64,000 nucleotides of DNA from Monosporascus cannonballus (lineage: Eukaryota > Ascomycota > Sordariomycetes > Xylariales): the NCBI GenBank assembly GCA_004154925.1, contig QJNS01000210.1, positions 1 to 64,000 of the forward strand, written 5' to 3'. Below are positions 45,310 to 60,291 of the stretch, piece by piece. The notes under the pieces were generated by a model. The model was not told where the DNA came from. It saw nothing but the letters and a program-made list of their open reading frames with translations, and ran no database searches. Made by a program: the position numbers and the translations under genes. How positions within the stretch are numbered: position 1 is the first letter of the stretch; every line of letters begins with the position of its first letter.

Positions 45310-48300
45310 ATGACGCCTCCGGCCACGCACGTCAACACAACGACCCCGATGGAAATCTCTGCCGGCCTGCCGACACCAAGCGCAAATCCTGTCAACTCCC
45401 CAGCTACGTCGACGCCGCAAGACCAGACGGCGATAACAGCCTCGGCGCAGACCGCCACCGCCCCCAACGCCGCCGCCGCCCCATTCTCGCCGAGGGGCTC
45501 CGTCACGCTCGACCCGAGCACGACACCTTCGGCGGCGCTCAACCCACGATCATGCGTCACGTGCCGCCGCCGCAAGGTGCGATGCGACAAGTTCATGCCG
45601 TGCGGCAATTGCCGCAAGGCGCACATCCAATGCGTGTTCCCGGCGCCCGGGCGGGCGCCGCGGCGACCGCGCGTCCGGGACCCCGACGCCCCGCCGAAGC
45701 ACACGAGCGAGCGCGAAATCGAGCTGATGAAGCGGCTGCGGAAGCTCGAGGGCATCGTCGAGGACCTCAGTGGGCAGATCGAGTTCGAGACGTCGAGGCA
45801 TCCGTCGAGCAGCGTCGGTACCTCGCCCGAGGCCGCGACCGACGGCGGCGCCGTCCCGGGCGGCAATACGATGGAGAGAGACAGGAGGCCGCCGGCTGCA
45901 AGTCCATTTGGCGGGAACATGCCGGGTGGCGGCTCGCCCAGCGATATCGCAAGGATGGGCAAACCTACACCCCCGGGCGACTCGACCTCGGGCCCTCTCT
46001 TTCGGGGTGCGACGGGAGAGGTGCAGAGAGAGCTGGGGCGATTGGTTCTGAATGAGAGCGGCAAGACGCGATACGTCAGCAACGCGCTGTGGACCAAATT
46101 GAATGACGAAGTATGTTGCCGGCCACGGCTGAACTCGACGTTTTGGTGGTGTGACATCTACTAAGCAGATGCTGCAGCTAAACGCGCTCCGAGCCGAAAC
46201 TCAGAAACTGACGGACGAAGAGAGCGACGACTCGGAGGATGACGGCTCGCCCTGCGGCACAGTATACCATTCGTACACGGATAACGGCGACCACCATGGA
46301 TTCATGCTAGGTTACAAATCGTCAGAAGTCGACCTCTCGAAATTACATCCCTTGCCATCGCAGATTCCTTTCATGTGGCAAGTCTACGTCGAGAATGTCG
46401 ACCCGCTGGTGAAGATTCTGCATGTGCCGACCATGAACAAGATCATTCGGGACTGCCGAAACAGCATGAACAACCTCTCGCCGGGGACGGAGGCATTGAT
46501 GTTTTCTATTTATTTCGGTTCGATTACTTCCATGGAAGAGGACGAGGTATTTAACCTTTACAGGTGCATCCTCCGCTCCGAGCATACACTAACTGGGAGA
46601 CCTTGTAGGTGAAACTAAATTTCGGGGTAGAGAAGGCGACTTTAGTAAACAAGCACCGCTTCGCTACTGAGCAAGCCCTCGCAAAGGCTAACTTCCTTAC
46701 TACTTCGGAGCTGGTGGTCGTGCAAGCATTCACCCTCTACCTCGTCCTCGTCCGGCGATATGACAATACGCGATTTTCCTGGACGCTCACCGGCCTCGCA
46801 ATCCGCATTGCCCAATCGCTGGGCCTGCACCGCGAAGGAACGCGTTTCGCGGAACTGAAGCCATTCGACGTGGAGATGCGACGCCGGCTCTGGTGGACCC
46901 TCTGTCTCCTCGACCTCCGGTCGGCCGAGGACCAAGGCACGGAACTGACCATCCTCGAGGGAGCCCACGACACGCGATTGCCGCTGAATGTCAACGACAG
47001 TGATCTCAGTCCGAGTATGACCGATTTTCCGCTGGAGCGCCAAGGTGTTACCGACATGTCATTCAGTCTTGTGCGGTTCGAGGTCTGTAGCCTTGCCAGG
47101 AAGATGCACCCCGCCGCTAGTGCGATATCTCCGAATCCTCATGACTTGCATGTCACGCCCCAGGAGAGAGAGGACTGGATCGTCGAGGCTTATGGCCGTA
47201 TCGAAGAGAAATACCTCAAGGGGACCACAAACAAGGATAGCAACCCGCTTCACTGGGTCGCCTCGATAATAGCTCGCGTCATCATGGCCAAACTGAGCTT
47301 GATCATCTACCAGCCCACGATCCTGGAACGCGACGGACCGGAGCTATCCCAGAAGATCCGGGACCGTCTGTTCCTGTCTTCCGTTGAGGTCGTCGAGTAC
47401 ATCAAGATCGTGGACGCCGAGCAGAGGTGTCGACAGTGGCAATGGCACTTCCAGACGTACTCGCAGTGGCACACGGTCGCCTACCTCTTGCTCGAGATAT
47501 GCCGGCGGCCGTGGACGTCGTCGGCCGAGCGGGGCTGGATGGCGCTCAACACGATGTTCAGCAATCCGGAGCCGACTTTCGAACACGCGAAGCGGATCGA
47601 GCACAGCGCCGTGTGGATACCCCTTCGCAAGCTGATGCTCAAGGCTGAGCGGCACCGAAAAGCCGAGATCGCGCGGCTGCGGAACGATCCCCGGGAGGCC
47701 GAGCGGCTCGACGTCGAGGAGATGAACAAGGCCGCGCCGGCGAGCTTCCAGCACCTGCCGAGCTCCATGCGCAACACGCTCGCACAGGAGCGCTGGAGGG
47801 CGTTAGTCGGTAGGGAACACCTCAACAAGCCGAAGCAGCCCTGCTGGGGGGACGCCAACTTCGAGCGACCCGGAACGATCGGCGCGCGCCCGGGCGAGCA
47901 GCAGGGACAACAACAACAGCTACAACAACCTCCTCATCAGCTGCAGCAACAGATATCAAAGGCGCAGCTGGAGCAAGTGGACCGCGCTATGGAGGAGACC
48001 ACGATCGACCCCGAGATTTTCTGGTCCGCCGCGCTCTCGAGCGGGGTCACGGAGACCCCGTCAAATGAAATTGCTCAGGCGGCCTTCTTTAGCGCCAGCC
48101 TGTTCGGCGGCGGCCCAGCCGCGGCGCTACTTAGGGCCCAGAGCGAACAGGCGCAGCAGGAGCAGAGCGCAGCCGGCGCCGGCACCTTTCCGCCGACGGC
48201 CGGCTCGTACAACGGGGCCACGGCAGTGGCTCAATCTACTCCCGCGGATGCGGGAGCGGTGCGGGACGACCACCCGCCGCCGTGGTTGTGGCCCACTTCC

Positions 48301-48501
48301 ACTTCCAACGGGTGGTACACCTTGACCCCGGATAGCGGCAACGCGGCCGCCGTGAAGGGGCCGGCGCTCGACGACGTGGACGTCAACATGGACGAGGAGA
48401 TCAACATCAACTGGCAGAATTGGCAGGAGAGCATACGGGGCTTCGAGATGGACACGGGGATGGGCTTGAGGCGGACTCCGTTTATGGGAGGTCGTTTATG
48501 A
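45310..48501 (+). CDS. Zn2Cys6 fungal transcription factor, 1023 aa
   Basis: Three exons, 45310-46110, 46169-46546 and 46609-48501, are joined by introns of 58 nt (GTATGT...GCAG) and 62 nt (GTATTT...GTAG, branch CTAAC), all in phase. The zinc cluster is residues 82-108 (CVTCRRRKVRC, then CGNCRKAHIQC; Cys 82, 85, 92, 98, 101, 108, spacing CX2CX6CX5CX2CX6C), followed by a basic linker and a heptad-type coiled coil (about 131-157). The middle-homology region includes QIPFMWQVYVENVDPLVKIL, WTLTGLAIRIAQSLGLHREG and EMRRRLWWTLCLLDLRSAED. The C-terminal third is low-complexity, rich in Q, A and P, with an acidic end, as in activation domains. It is predicted to act in the nucleus on CGG-type sites. 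No stops or frameshifts are seen. The targets are unknown. Confidence 0.92.
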
Positions 48502-49291
48502 TGGATGAGACACACCGCAGTGCTTTTGGGACTTGCAGAATATGCAGTGTATGATATAGCAGCCGATAATACCTGTCGTTGGGGGCGGGTAAGGAAGGAG
48601 GAATGCTTCGCCGCTCACTTGCCTTGCTGGTTACGAATGACCGTAGCAGTGGCAGTGTCTACCGGATGCATATAACGATACCCTGTTTTGATGATGAGGT
48701 TACATATGATGTTTGGTTAGGTGACATGAATAGCCGTCTTGATACGACTGTCCAAGGATTGCCGTCATGCCGAGCAGACCGTCAGCATGTAATCAAGGGT
48801 ATGGAGCTGAGACGTCGTTAACCTAACCCCACGTAAAGCATCGATGACCTGCGCATGCTGGTCGGATGAGAAATGTCGTGACGGGCCGGCTTCGAGTGTA
48901 GACAGGATCTCAAGAGGCACGTAATAGCTACTAGCCATGCATTCTAGTCATGCTTAACTAAGACTCTGACTTCAGCAGCCCGCCTTGTGGGTGAGGCTAG
49001 GTACAATGACTGGTGGCCTTCGCCATAGCTCGGAACACTGCGCTACACGCTAAGCGTTTCCCTGGATCTACGATAACGGTCTTTTCATCGTGTGCCGTCG
49101 TTTAACAGTGGAGTGTAGTAGATCGGAATCCACTACCTCTTTCCCAGGGGCCGCGCATGATCGCCCAGCCGATCCCTGATCGGAATCAGAAGCAGTAGGC
49201 TGACGTGGGGCATTCGCGGGTAAGGCGGGCGGTGGCTTGGCGCGTGGTTCATGCCTGTTAGCCGGTAAATGTGGAGGTTATTCAGTACTTA
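48502..49291. other. 3' flank of the regulator, no gene recognised
   Basis: Balanced sequence after the regulator's stop codon, ending at the border repeat at 49292. Only one short plus-strand open frame occurs (48579-48821), with no recognisable domain; this is likely 3' UTR and spacer. Confidence 0.45.
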
Positions 49292-49325
49292 AGTACAAAT
49301 CGGGTCTAGTTAATCTCCGGACGCC
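49292..49325 (+). repeat. Island-border repeat, copy 2
   Basis: The less mutated copy of the 28819-28852 repeat (GTACAAATCGGGTCTAGTTA ... CCGGACGCCC). Here too sequence to the right turns AT-rich within about 150 bp. It probably marks a transposon terminus. Confidence 0.6.
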
Positions 49326-52300
49326 CACACCGCTAAAATTCTCTTCAAACTATTAGAAATTTTACCTCAGTTAGCTCAGGCCTCCCTGGCTCGTTTTCCC
49401 AATTTCTTCAAAGTCACTTAAGTACCGCTCCATAACGCTAAATATTAACCAATCAAAACCTAAATTCCCGTAACGAACTAGCAAGGCCTAAATTATAATT
49501 ACGTAAAAACGGTTTCGTTTAATATATTTGCTTTTTTAAAAAAACGAAAATCCGTAATAAGTTAATAATAATTTTTTTTCTTAAATATATATATATATAT
49601 TATTATTATTTTTGCTATAACTTATTATTAATATTATTCTGATTTTAATTAAGATTTATTTATTATTTTTAAATTATAATATATATAATAATTATAACCC
49701 AAATCCGCTACGTTATTATCTCTTTTTTCAAAATACGATAAATCTGAATTTTCTTAATTTTATCGGGTTACGCTTTTAAAACAAAATATACGTATATATA
49801 TTTTAAATTTTTGGCATTAATATAAAAAAATTAATATAATATTTAAAAATTTAATTTGTAATTAAAATTTTTAAAACGATTTAAGCGGAATTATTAATTT
49901 AAATTAATTAAGATGTCGTTATACGTAAATATCATAATATATTATATAGGGAATTTATAATTTTCGGAACAAAAAATTAAATTCCGTTATTTATTAAAAA
50001 AATATTATTCGAAATTAAAATAATTTATATTACCTTAAATAAAAATTAATATTTTATAAAAACGTTTACTCTTAATTAATTTAATTTTTTAAATTAAATA
50101 ATTATATATTTTAAGAAAAAACAATAATTATATAATACAAAATATAAAATAAAAATATTTTGTAATAATAATAATCCGGATATTTTTATATATATTTTTT
50201 TATGATTTTAATTATTATAATTAAAATAATTTCCAAAGTGAATAGTAATTATTTATCTTATTTATTAAGTAAAATCTTATTATTTTCGAATTTATTTTAA
50301 AATAATATCGATATATTAAAAAAATTAAATATTTATAAAAATCATTATATATTAAATAAAACTATAATTCGGTTAGTAAAAAAATTGAAATAACCGCATT
50401 AATTCCTTTATAATTGTATAATTTTAATTAAAATATATTATATTTTATAATTAAATATAATAAAATAGTATTATATTTTAATATAATATCGACATAAGGA
50501 ATATTTTTATTATTTTTACTTATTATTATAATTATGTTTTTAAAAAAATTAAAATAATTTATATTTTAACTTAATTAATATTATAAAATAAAATAATTTT
50601 ATATAATATTTAATAATATTTAATATTTTTTATTAATTCATAATTAATATTATCTACATTTTATTTTTTTGTTTTTATTAATATATTATATAAACGTAAT
50701 AAATAAAAATTCTTTAATTTTTTAAAATTAAAATATATTTTATATAATAAGCCTTATTCGATTTCGTTAAATATAATTAACAAAACTAAAGGCATTATTA
50801 ACTGTACTTATAGGATTTATTAAAAGTTTTTTAAAAAATATATAAATTTAAAAAAAATAATTTTATCGGTTTTCGGAACGTTTTTATCTTATTTATAAAA
50901 ATTAAAAGATAATTAATTATATTCGGAAAATATAAATTGATAAAACCGAAATAACCGATCTATATAATAAAAAACGGTAACTTTTTTATTTTTATTTTAT
51001 TTTATATATAAACAAATTTTTACTTATATTTATACGTACTTATTAACTTAATAATGTAATCGAGACGCATAAAATAGAAGTAATTTTAAAAATAAATCGT
51101 TAATTTTTAAATAAAATAACGTAATTATATTAAAAATTACCGAAATTCTATTTCCTTTAATTCTTTATCCTTTATATATGTAATATTCGCATATTTACGT
51201 TATTTTTACAAAAATTACATATTTAATATAAACCATTTATAACAATAGCATTTAACGTATATAAAACTTTTCGAAATATTTCGATTAAAAACTTTTTTTC
51301 GAAAACCAAATTTACTAAATTAATAAAATATATATATTTCCGATTTAGCGTCGCCGAATTTAAATCTATTATATATAACGTAATTTCTAAATATTTTAAT
51401 TATATCCGATAAATAAAAAAATATCACAGAATCTTAATTAAAACGTATTAATAAATAAGAGTTTTTTCAACGAAAATCTTTTATTATTATTTATTAATAA
51501 TACGTTACCTAATAATATAAATAATTTAACGGATAATTTATATGTGTTTTATTTTTTCATTCGGAAATATAATATATTTATATTACTTTTTAAATAATAT
51601 AATCCTAATTAAAACGTGCCGACTAAAGTTTTCCTGTTAAATAATTACGAAACAGGAAATATTTTTAATACAATTAATATTTTTTAAGGCGATAACTCTT
51701 TTAATTTTATTAAAAATAATAATTAATTATTAATCGATATCGCTTTTATCGATAAAAAATTTCGAAATTATTATTATTATTTTTTTTTAAAAAAACCTAA
51801 ATTTATTTATATTTTTCGTATATTATATATTAAAATAATATTAATATAATTATTTCTTTTTTTATAAAACCGGTTAATTTAATTACGGCAAAAAATATTT
51901 TATTTTAATTAAATATTACGTTTTATAATACTAAATTAAATACTTACTAATTCGATTTTAGCATTAAATTTAACTTTAATGAAATACAAAAAAAGAACAA
52001 GTATTTAATCGAAAAAGCAAATATTATAATTTATAATTTAATAACGAATTTCGCCGGTCGAAAAATAATATATATAATATTAATATTATTTTTTTCCGAA
52101 ATTCGTTTTTAATTAAGTATTATATATCTTTATAACGCAAATTCTATATCCGTCATATTTTTTTGCAAAATAAGCATTATATTATTCGGGATTTTCATAA
52201 CGAAATCTTTAAATACGCTTAGTTTCTGCTTCGGAATTTCTGGCTTATTAAAAGATATCCATTTCGGATTAAAAAAAACAGCTAAAATTCGGAAAGTATT

Positions 52301-55300
52301 TTGGCTACGGGCCGTAAAACTATAAAAACTAAATATATCAATTTTAATAATACCGTATCTATTATTAACGACATAAATAAACTTAATTGGCTGGATACGG
52401 CAAAAAACAAAAATTAATTTATAAATAACTTTAACGTAATTGTCCGAAAAGCTTTTGGTACCGAATTTATTAAGGATAATTTAGTTCCAAATAATTATAA
52501 TATTGTGCATACGGAAAAATTATAATTCCATAATACAAATTATCGATAACTTAATTAATAATCTTAATTAAAGCAATCCGTTATTATTTTCGTTATCGTT
52601 AAATAAGCAAAATAAAGATTTATTAAATAAAAATAAATTATTAATATAGTTTTTTACCTTTTTATTATTTCATATTTTCTTATAAATATTATAATATTTA
52701 TATTATAATTTTAATACTTATATATTGTTAATTAATTAATTTCGGAATTATTTCATATATTATTATAATTATCTAATTATTATATTAATATAATTTATTC
52801 GCTTTTAATAATAAAACTGTAAACAAAAAAAATATTTTCCGATATAGTATATGGCATAATTATTAACCAAATTAATATAAGTAATTAAATTTATAATTTA
52901 TATAATCTGAATTAATTATATTTCGTTTAAACGTTTTATTTCTTATAAAATCATATAAAATATTACATTACTTATGGTTAAATATAACATATAATTTCGG
53001 ATTAACCTATATTTTTCGTTTATAACTAATTTACCAATTAATATTTTTAAATATTTTCTGAAATTTTTTCATTTTGTTTTACTTTTTTTGCGCGTTATTA
53101 TAACTTATATATTAATAATTCCTTTTATATTTTCGTGTCCCAAAAGTTTACTTAGCCTAGGCGTAATATTTATTTTTAAAGTTTTTTAAAATGTTTTATT
53201 TAAATTATATAATAATACCAAATATTTGGGGATTACGTATAAATATTTTTTGCCGTATTCCTATACGTAATTTACATATTTATTGCCCGTATAATTCCGT
53301 AAATTATAATACCTATAAAATAGCCATATAATATGTGTTTTTGGCCAAACGGCCCGGTTCATAAAATCATAAACATTTTTTCGTATCATTTATATAGAAC
53401 CCGGTTTATATAACCTTTTTGTTAAATTACGAAAATCGTAATTAATCGAAAATCCGTAATTAATTTAATAATTTAATAATTTATAGGGCCGGTATAATCC
53501 ATTAAAACGTAAATCCTATTCTGTCGGTTATTATTACCGAAAATATCCCGAACTATATTATTAATATTTAATATTTATGTAAATACCGCATTTTTCCGTA
53601 ATAAAAAATCTTATTTATAATATAAACCTTTCGTAATATATCGAATTTATAAATTTTTACTAATCGTAAAATCTTTTTAATTAATATATATTCGTATTAA
53701 TATTAAAATATACAGTATTTATTTCCTTTTAATTTTCCACCATATTAATATAATCTTATAATATATACCTAATTTGTAAAATTAATTACCCATAATATGT
53801 ATTTTCTGTAAAAAATATTTTATATCTTAAAATAATTAAATATTATTTAGTTAATACGAAAATGCCCTAATCGGAATTACGTTATTGATTTCGCCTTATC
53901 GCAAATTATTTTAATATCGATTCCGTCTATTTTTTGCTTAGGGATCTTATTACTTATTTTTAAAATTATTTTTAAGGGCAAATTATTTTTATTTTAATAT
54001 TTATTCCGGCTATTTTTTAATCCAAGATCTTATTATCCGTTCTTAAAATTAGTTCTTGAAAATAAGTTATATTTCGGGAATAAGATATTTTTCGGCAGCA
54101 AGTTATTTTTCGAGAATATTATTAGCAAATCTAACTCCTATAACCGGGCCAATAAGGTTTTTTCGATTAATTCGGAATACATTATTAGGAATTATAACGA
54201 AAATTGTCTTTATTATATCGGTAATATATTTATTTACCTTTTATAATATCGTAAAATATATGAAAATATATATTATAATATAGATTTCAAATATTAAATA
54301 AAAAAATTAATTAATAATTATTATATTATAAATAACATAATTCTATATATTAAAATATAACAAATATTTGGAATTATAAACAATATAATTAAATAAATAA
54401 TATTAATTATATATTTATTAATTATAATAATTATATTTAATATATACTTAATCGAAATAAATTTATAAATTATATGAAAAAAGTTATAATAAATTATAAA
54501 TTTTGTATAATCTACATATAATTATTCAGTTTTTTTATATATTATTATTTTGTTATTCAAAATATAATATTAGCTTTTTTATTTATATTAAATAATTTAT
54601 ATATACTTTAATAATTTATATATTTATAATTACATAATCCTAAAATTTATATATATTTTAATTTTAACTATATATATAATCTTAAAATATCTTTCTAATT
54701 TATTAATTATCCGTAAGTTTTATTTATATATTATAAATCTTTATATGTTCCTTATTAATACTAATAATATATTTAATAATTATTTAATATACGAATTTTA
54801 CCTTATTTATTATATTTTATATTCTTTATTTGTATTTTTAATTTTAATGAAGCCAAATTTATATCGGTAAACTTATAATATTATTAAATTTCCTAATTAT
54901 AACTATTTATTTATATGTACTTAATATTATATAATTATTATAATAATATTATTATCGTTTAATAAAACAAAATAAATTAATCGTATTGGGAAAATATATG
55001 GCGACCTAATAAAAAATTAAAGCGTACATAAAAATGGTAACGGCGTTAAGTTAATTTTCGGTACGAATTATATTAATTGCGGCGCTATTTTCCGTACCTT
55101 ATTTCCTGCTATATATAACGTTTTTCCAAACTTTGCCTTAACTTATAAAAGAAATTTTCTTTAAATTAAACGATTATTTAATAAAATCTTAAGACCATAA
55201 GGTTTTTATAAGATAAATTTTATTACTATATATTAAAAAACGTAAATTATTTACTATTATATATATATTAACGCATATTTTACTTACGATAATTTCGAAA

Positions 55301-58300
55301 TAATATTTAAATAAATATTTTAGGATTTCGATTAGATATATATAATCTATAAAATATTAATAAAAAATATATTTATATATTTTAATAACTTTTAAACTTC
55401 GTTTTCATTAAATTTCGCCAACTCTATTAAATAATATATAATATTATTTATTTTTTTCGTTATATTAAAATATAATAATAAAATTATCGATATTAATAAT
55501 ACGGATTACTATATAATAAGTTTTTAAAATTTCAAAATAAACGTTTTCCATATTATAAATTTAACCGGCATATATTTTTTAAAAAATCGCATAATTTGGG
55601 CCGTTACCCATTTTAAGAAATTTATAATCCTTAATAATTTACATAATATAAATAATATTAAAGATATAGTAATTTTATGGTCCCGATTAGGAAAAATACA
55701 AAACCGCAATATATTTTATAATATATATTATATGGACGTTATTTTTATAATATTAAACGAAAGAAAAATCCGTAATTATACGCAGTTAATTACCGAACAA
55801 ATAACTTTATACAAAAATTAGATTTTCAAGTACCGTAATATATTCGGTATTAATATTAAGGATTTCGGCGGTTACTCGGAATATCCGATTATTATTACAC
55901 CTATATAAAATTTTAATACAAAGGAATTCTTAAAACTAGCCGGGGACCCAATTATACCGATAAAAAAAAACGCGGTAAGGGGAAAAAAGCTAAATCCGGC
56001 CGTTAACCTTTATTAAGGGAACTAAAAAGTCGTAATACGAAAAAGAAATAATTATTAAAATCTTTAATAAAATAGCAACAAAATATACAGGCGGCCTCGA
56101 AAAATATTAATCAGAACCGTACGCCAATAAATATTAATCCTAATTACAAAAGGACAAAATTATAAAACATAATTAATAAAGATTTATTATAAACCCGGGA
56201 TTTTAAACGTTTCGAATTAGTATTTTAAAAAAAAACGGACGCCGCAATAGCTATATTAATAATAAAAATATTTTTTAATATTAGCGAAAAATTATCCATA
56301 TTATTTATTTATCTGCATAATCGATTCTTTACCCCAATTATTTAATCCGAACCAAAATACTTTAAAGATTAAAAAAAATAAGAATATTTTAAAAATTAAT
56401 ACAATAAGTTCGAAAAAAGGACCGGAAAATAAGATTTAAAAATTTTAATTCGGCGTTATGAATTAAGAGCTATAAGTTAAAAAGATAATTTGTTAATAAC
56501 CGTAATAAATTACAGTTCGAATTACGTAATATAAAATTCTGTTAATTTTTTTAAATGAAAAAATCTAATATATATTTATTAAGGCATATAATTAATCCGG
56601 ATTAAAACAAATTAATACCCCGTATAAAGCTTAATAAATTAAAAATTAATAAAAATAATACATTTAATAAATAAATAATATATTAATAATCTTAGCTAAT
56701 ATTATATAAATATTTATAATTATTACATTTTATAACCGTAATACCGCGTTAAAACCGGAGGCATTTTTTGTTATTGGCTTTAATTAAAATTAATAAAATT
56801 TTGTTTTTTATTTTTTAATTTAATATCGCAATTATTTTTTAATTGGGTATTAATATTATTATTTAATAAATACCATTTACTTTTAACGCGTAATTTCTTA
56901 ATTTGAATAAGGATTATTATTTCGATTTTCTTTTCCGATATATTATTTATAATATCGGGTTACGAATTATTACGTTTTGATAACGCCGGCGATTCCGGTA
57001 ATAATATAAAAATAAATAAATTATGTAAATATGGATATAGTAATAAAAGCGGGGTTGGAAAGTTAAAAATATTTAAGAACGATAAGTTTTGCGCTAACGT
57101 TATAAATAAAAGAAACGAAACAAATTCCTAATCAAAATAACTTAATACATCGTAAATTACGTATATAAATATAGGTATTACCATAACCAAAATTACAACT
57201 CCAAATTACGAAAATATATAAATTATATGCCGGTTTAATATTTAAATTATTTAGATTACCGTTAAACCGTTAACCCTTAATTTAAACCGAATAATCGTAT
57301 ATTATATATTTTAATTAGGACAGGGCATAATTTAAAACAGCTTTATAATTTTTTCCGATATTTATTAAGCTTATAACGTAATAATAATCCGTAACTTATA
57401 TAAATCGGTTTACGGTATAAGGATATAACGCCGTTATTTCCGGTTAAGCGAATTCCGTTACCTGCAAAAAATTATTTATGCTTTTTATAAAATTAAAAAT
57501 ATAACTTTTTCGTATATTATATATAATGTAAAAAATAAGCGGTTTTTCAAAATATCCCAATATTGTTATATATTAAAACCAGGGACCGCTTTAACTAATA
57601 TAATTATATCCTGAATTAAATATAAACCTTTAATTTCGTTTAATTTATTTAGGAATTTATTAAATAAAAACCGTTTAAATTTAATAAAAATAAATATTTA
57701 TTTTATCCTTTTACCGCCAAACGGAAATAATTGCGTAAAAAGTAATTCGTTTGCTTAATATTTATACTAGGATTTTATTATTTCCCAAATAACTACCTTT
57801 ACCGAACCAGCTTTTAGTTATTTTTACGCAAATATTTTCGAATTTAAAAATTCGGATATATGAAAAAAATTAAATATTTATATATTATAACAAGGTTTAG
57901 CTGGAATTAAATTATTACGGTTTTTTAATATAATAACTTCGTTTTTTTTAAAAATGCTAAAATTGTTTTACGTATATATTTGCCGTTAAATAACGTATAT
58001 TATTAAAGGGTTGTCTTTTTTCGGAATCCCAAGTTAAAATTATTCTATTTCGGAAATTTATAGATAATATTTTAGCCGGCCAAAAATTAAAATTAAGATT
58101 TAATAATTATTTCGTCTTAATCGAGATTATTTACGATAAATTACGTATTATCTTTTTTATTATTTAAATTCGTTACGTTATGTTTTATATAACCTTTATA
58201 TTTTTATAAGTAATACAGTTTTTAATTTGCCGGATTTAAATCGTTTTCGTTATTTTAACTTTTTTTAAAATAAATAATTTAATTTTATATTTATGGAATG

Positions 58301-60022
58301 CCTAAAAGGATATAAATAATATGGTTTATCCATAATTAATTATATTTAATCGCTTATAATTACATACCGTTTGACCAAATCCTTATTATAAATTTTTAAT
58401 CGAAAAACTTTATAATATATCTTATTATATTATTTGATTAATATCCGGAATATTTATACCTAATTTAAAAACGATAATAAATATAATAATAAAAACAAAA
58501 TTATTTAATTGTATTAAATTATTATATATACAAATTTGGTTTTTATAAAATATTTTAGAATTATAAAACTTAATAACTTTTTTATAACCTTTAATAAATA
58601 CCCTTAATCTATTATAATCCTAATTAAATAATTATAAATATCCATAATTTTCGCCTTCTTATTAATATAAATAATAATTTTAATAATAAAACGTAAATTA
58701 TTAAGTTAAATTAAAAACATATTACTTAATAGCTCGGATATATTAATTATTAAAAAATTTAAATACCCTTAACTTAAACGTTAACCTTTAGGTATAAGAA
58801 AAATAATAATATCGATTTCGAGACGATTAATATTAAAATGCCGGACTTCCGCTTTATAATTATGTTTAATTAGGCCGCCGATTTAACAAAAGCTGCTATA
58901 TTTTGCGATTTTTTTCTTTATAATATTATTAATTATTATTATATACATAAATTAATATATATAAATAAGAAAAATAAAACCCAAATTATAAATATTAATA
59001 TATTTAAACTGGAAATCGTTTTATTTTAATAATAAATATATTTCGTCGATAATAATCAAACCATATTATCGTTCAAAAATAAAATTTAATATGGTAATTT
59101 GGAATTAATTATTCGATATTTAGTGAAAATTAAAAATAATATGGTTATGTTATCCGGCAACTATATAATTAAACATTTTTAAATTAAGCCTTTTTATATC
59201 CGCAGATATTAGGACAAAAATAAAATATAAAACTGCTAATATAAAAATTCGTTATTCCTTTATTAACTTAATTAATAATATAACGTAAATAATAATTAAA
59301 TCGGTTATTAATAAAAAAGTTTAAATAATTAAAAACTTTTTAAAATTTATTTTAATAATTTGAAAAATATTAAATCTTCCGAAAATAAAATTATATACCG
59401 TATTGATTTATTTTTTTTATAAAATGTGGTCTTATCCGCCAAACATAATATCTAATATAAGGTAAATAAATTAACGGCGCAAAGTTTTTATAAAATCGTC
59501 GGCCGTATATATAATATTAATATATAGGTTAATTACGTTTATATTGATAAAAAACCGGTAAAAATATTGGATAAAAATAAATATTTCGCTTTAAAAAAAT
59601 TAAATATTCGCAAATTTAAAATATTTATCTTAAAGTTTTAAATATATTACCCGTATTTAGCTAATTAAGAAAAAAATATATTTCGAGACTTATTACGTAC
59701 GATTTTAAGCCCTATATATTATTATTTTGATTTATAAGATTATATTATTATCGTACTGGCTTAGGGGGAGTAAAAAGTTATAGCATATATTAATCAGAAT
59801 TTTAAGTTATTTTTTTATTATAGCAATTTTTATTTCGTATTAAATAAAATTATTATTATATTAAGAAATAAAGATTTTAATTTTTCGATAAATTATGTAA
59901 ATTAAAATGCTGGAAATCTTATAATTAGCATATATTGCTAAAATTAATATTAATAAATTTTGTGAATTTATATCAGAACGTACTAAACGGAACGAAAAAA
60001 TCACAATTTGCCATCAGGCCTT
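49326..60022. other. AT-rich, strongly RIP-degraded repeat tract
   Basis: Over 10 kb of extremely AT-rich sequence in which CA and TG are scarce but CG persists. Stops occur every few codons on both strands. The two longest frames here (54056-54283 plus, 55709-55524 minus) are low-complexity and not convincing. The tract presumably consists of nested retroelements or transposons beyond recognition. I found no clear reverse-transcriptase or transposase block. Confidence 0.6.
53901..54060. repeat. Imperfect tandem duplication of about 80 bp
   Basis: Two adjacent copies share ATTCCG(T/G)CTATTTTTT, (A/G)GATCTTATTA and TTAAAATTA(T/G)TT(T/C)TT. Differences are largely transitions. It lies within the RIP-degraded tract; the function, if any, is unknown. 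Confidence 0.55.
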
Positions 60023-60167
60023 ATTTTGGAGGTTTTGTTATTTTTGTGGGTATTATTCTTAAAGGAGTTTAACTGATACATTGGACCCCTAACAGATATT
60101 TCTTGATTAAAAGCTATAGCTGTGGCTACGGCTGCTGCGCCGCAGGCGCAGCCACAACCTCCAAAAT
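60023..60167. mobile_element. Short inverted-repeat element with GC-rich hairpin
   Basis: The left ATTTTGGAGGTTTTG (60023-60037) and right CACAACCTCCAAAAT (60153-60167) are complementary except at one position. Inside is a strong hairpin, GCTGCGCC-GCA-GGCGCAGC, nested in TGTGGCT...AGCCACA. The 145-bp unit is far less AT-rich than its surroundings and sits just upstream of a Tc1/mariner transposase relict, so it may be that element's terminus or a MITE related to it. Confidence 0.55.
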
Positions 60168-60291
60168 GGGTTCCTGATCAAGATGAGGTAATAGAAATTC
60201 TACAACCACCATACATTTTCTGATGCCATCACGGTTTCAAAATAATGTATTTTATATTTCAATGTCTATTTTCCTACAATATAAACTTACA

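Noticed and set aside
45279..46055. Long overlapping frames on both strands across the regulator's first exon
   Set aside because: These are shadows created by GC-rich codon use of the Zn2Cys6 gene; only the 45310 frame carries the zinc cluster and splices in phase.
54056..54283. 75-codon plus-strand frame in the AT-rich tract
   Set aside because: Rich in I, F, L, K and N, as expected of AT-rich noise; no family and no neighbouring coding signal.
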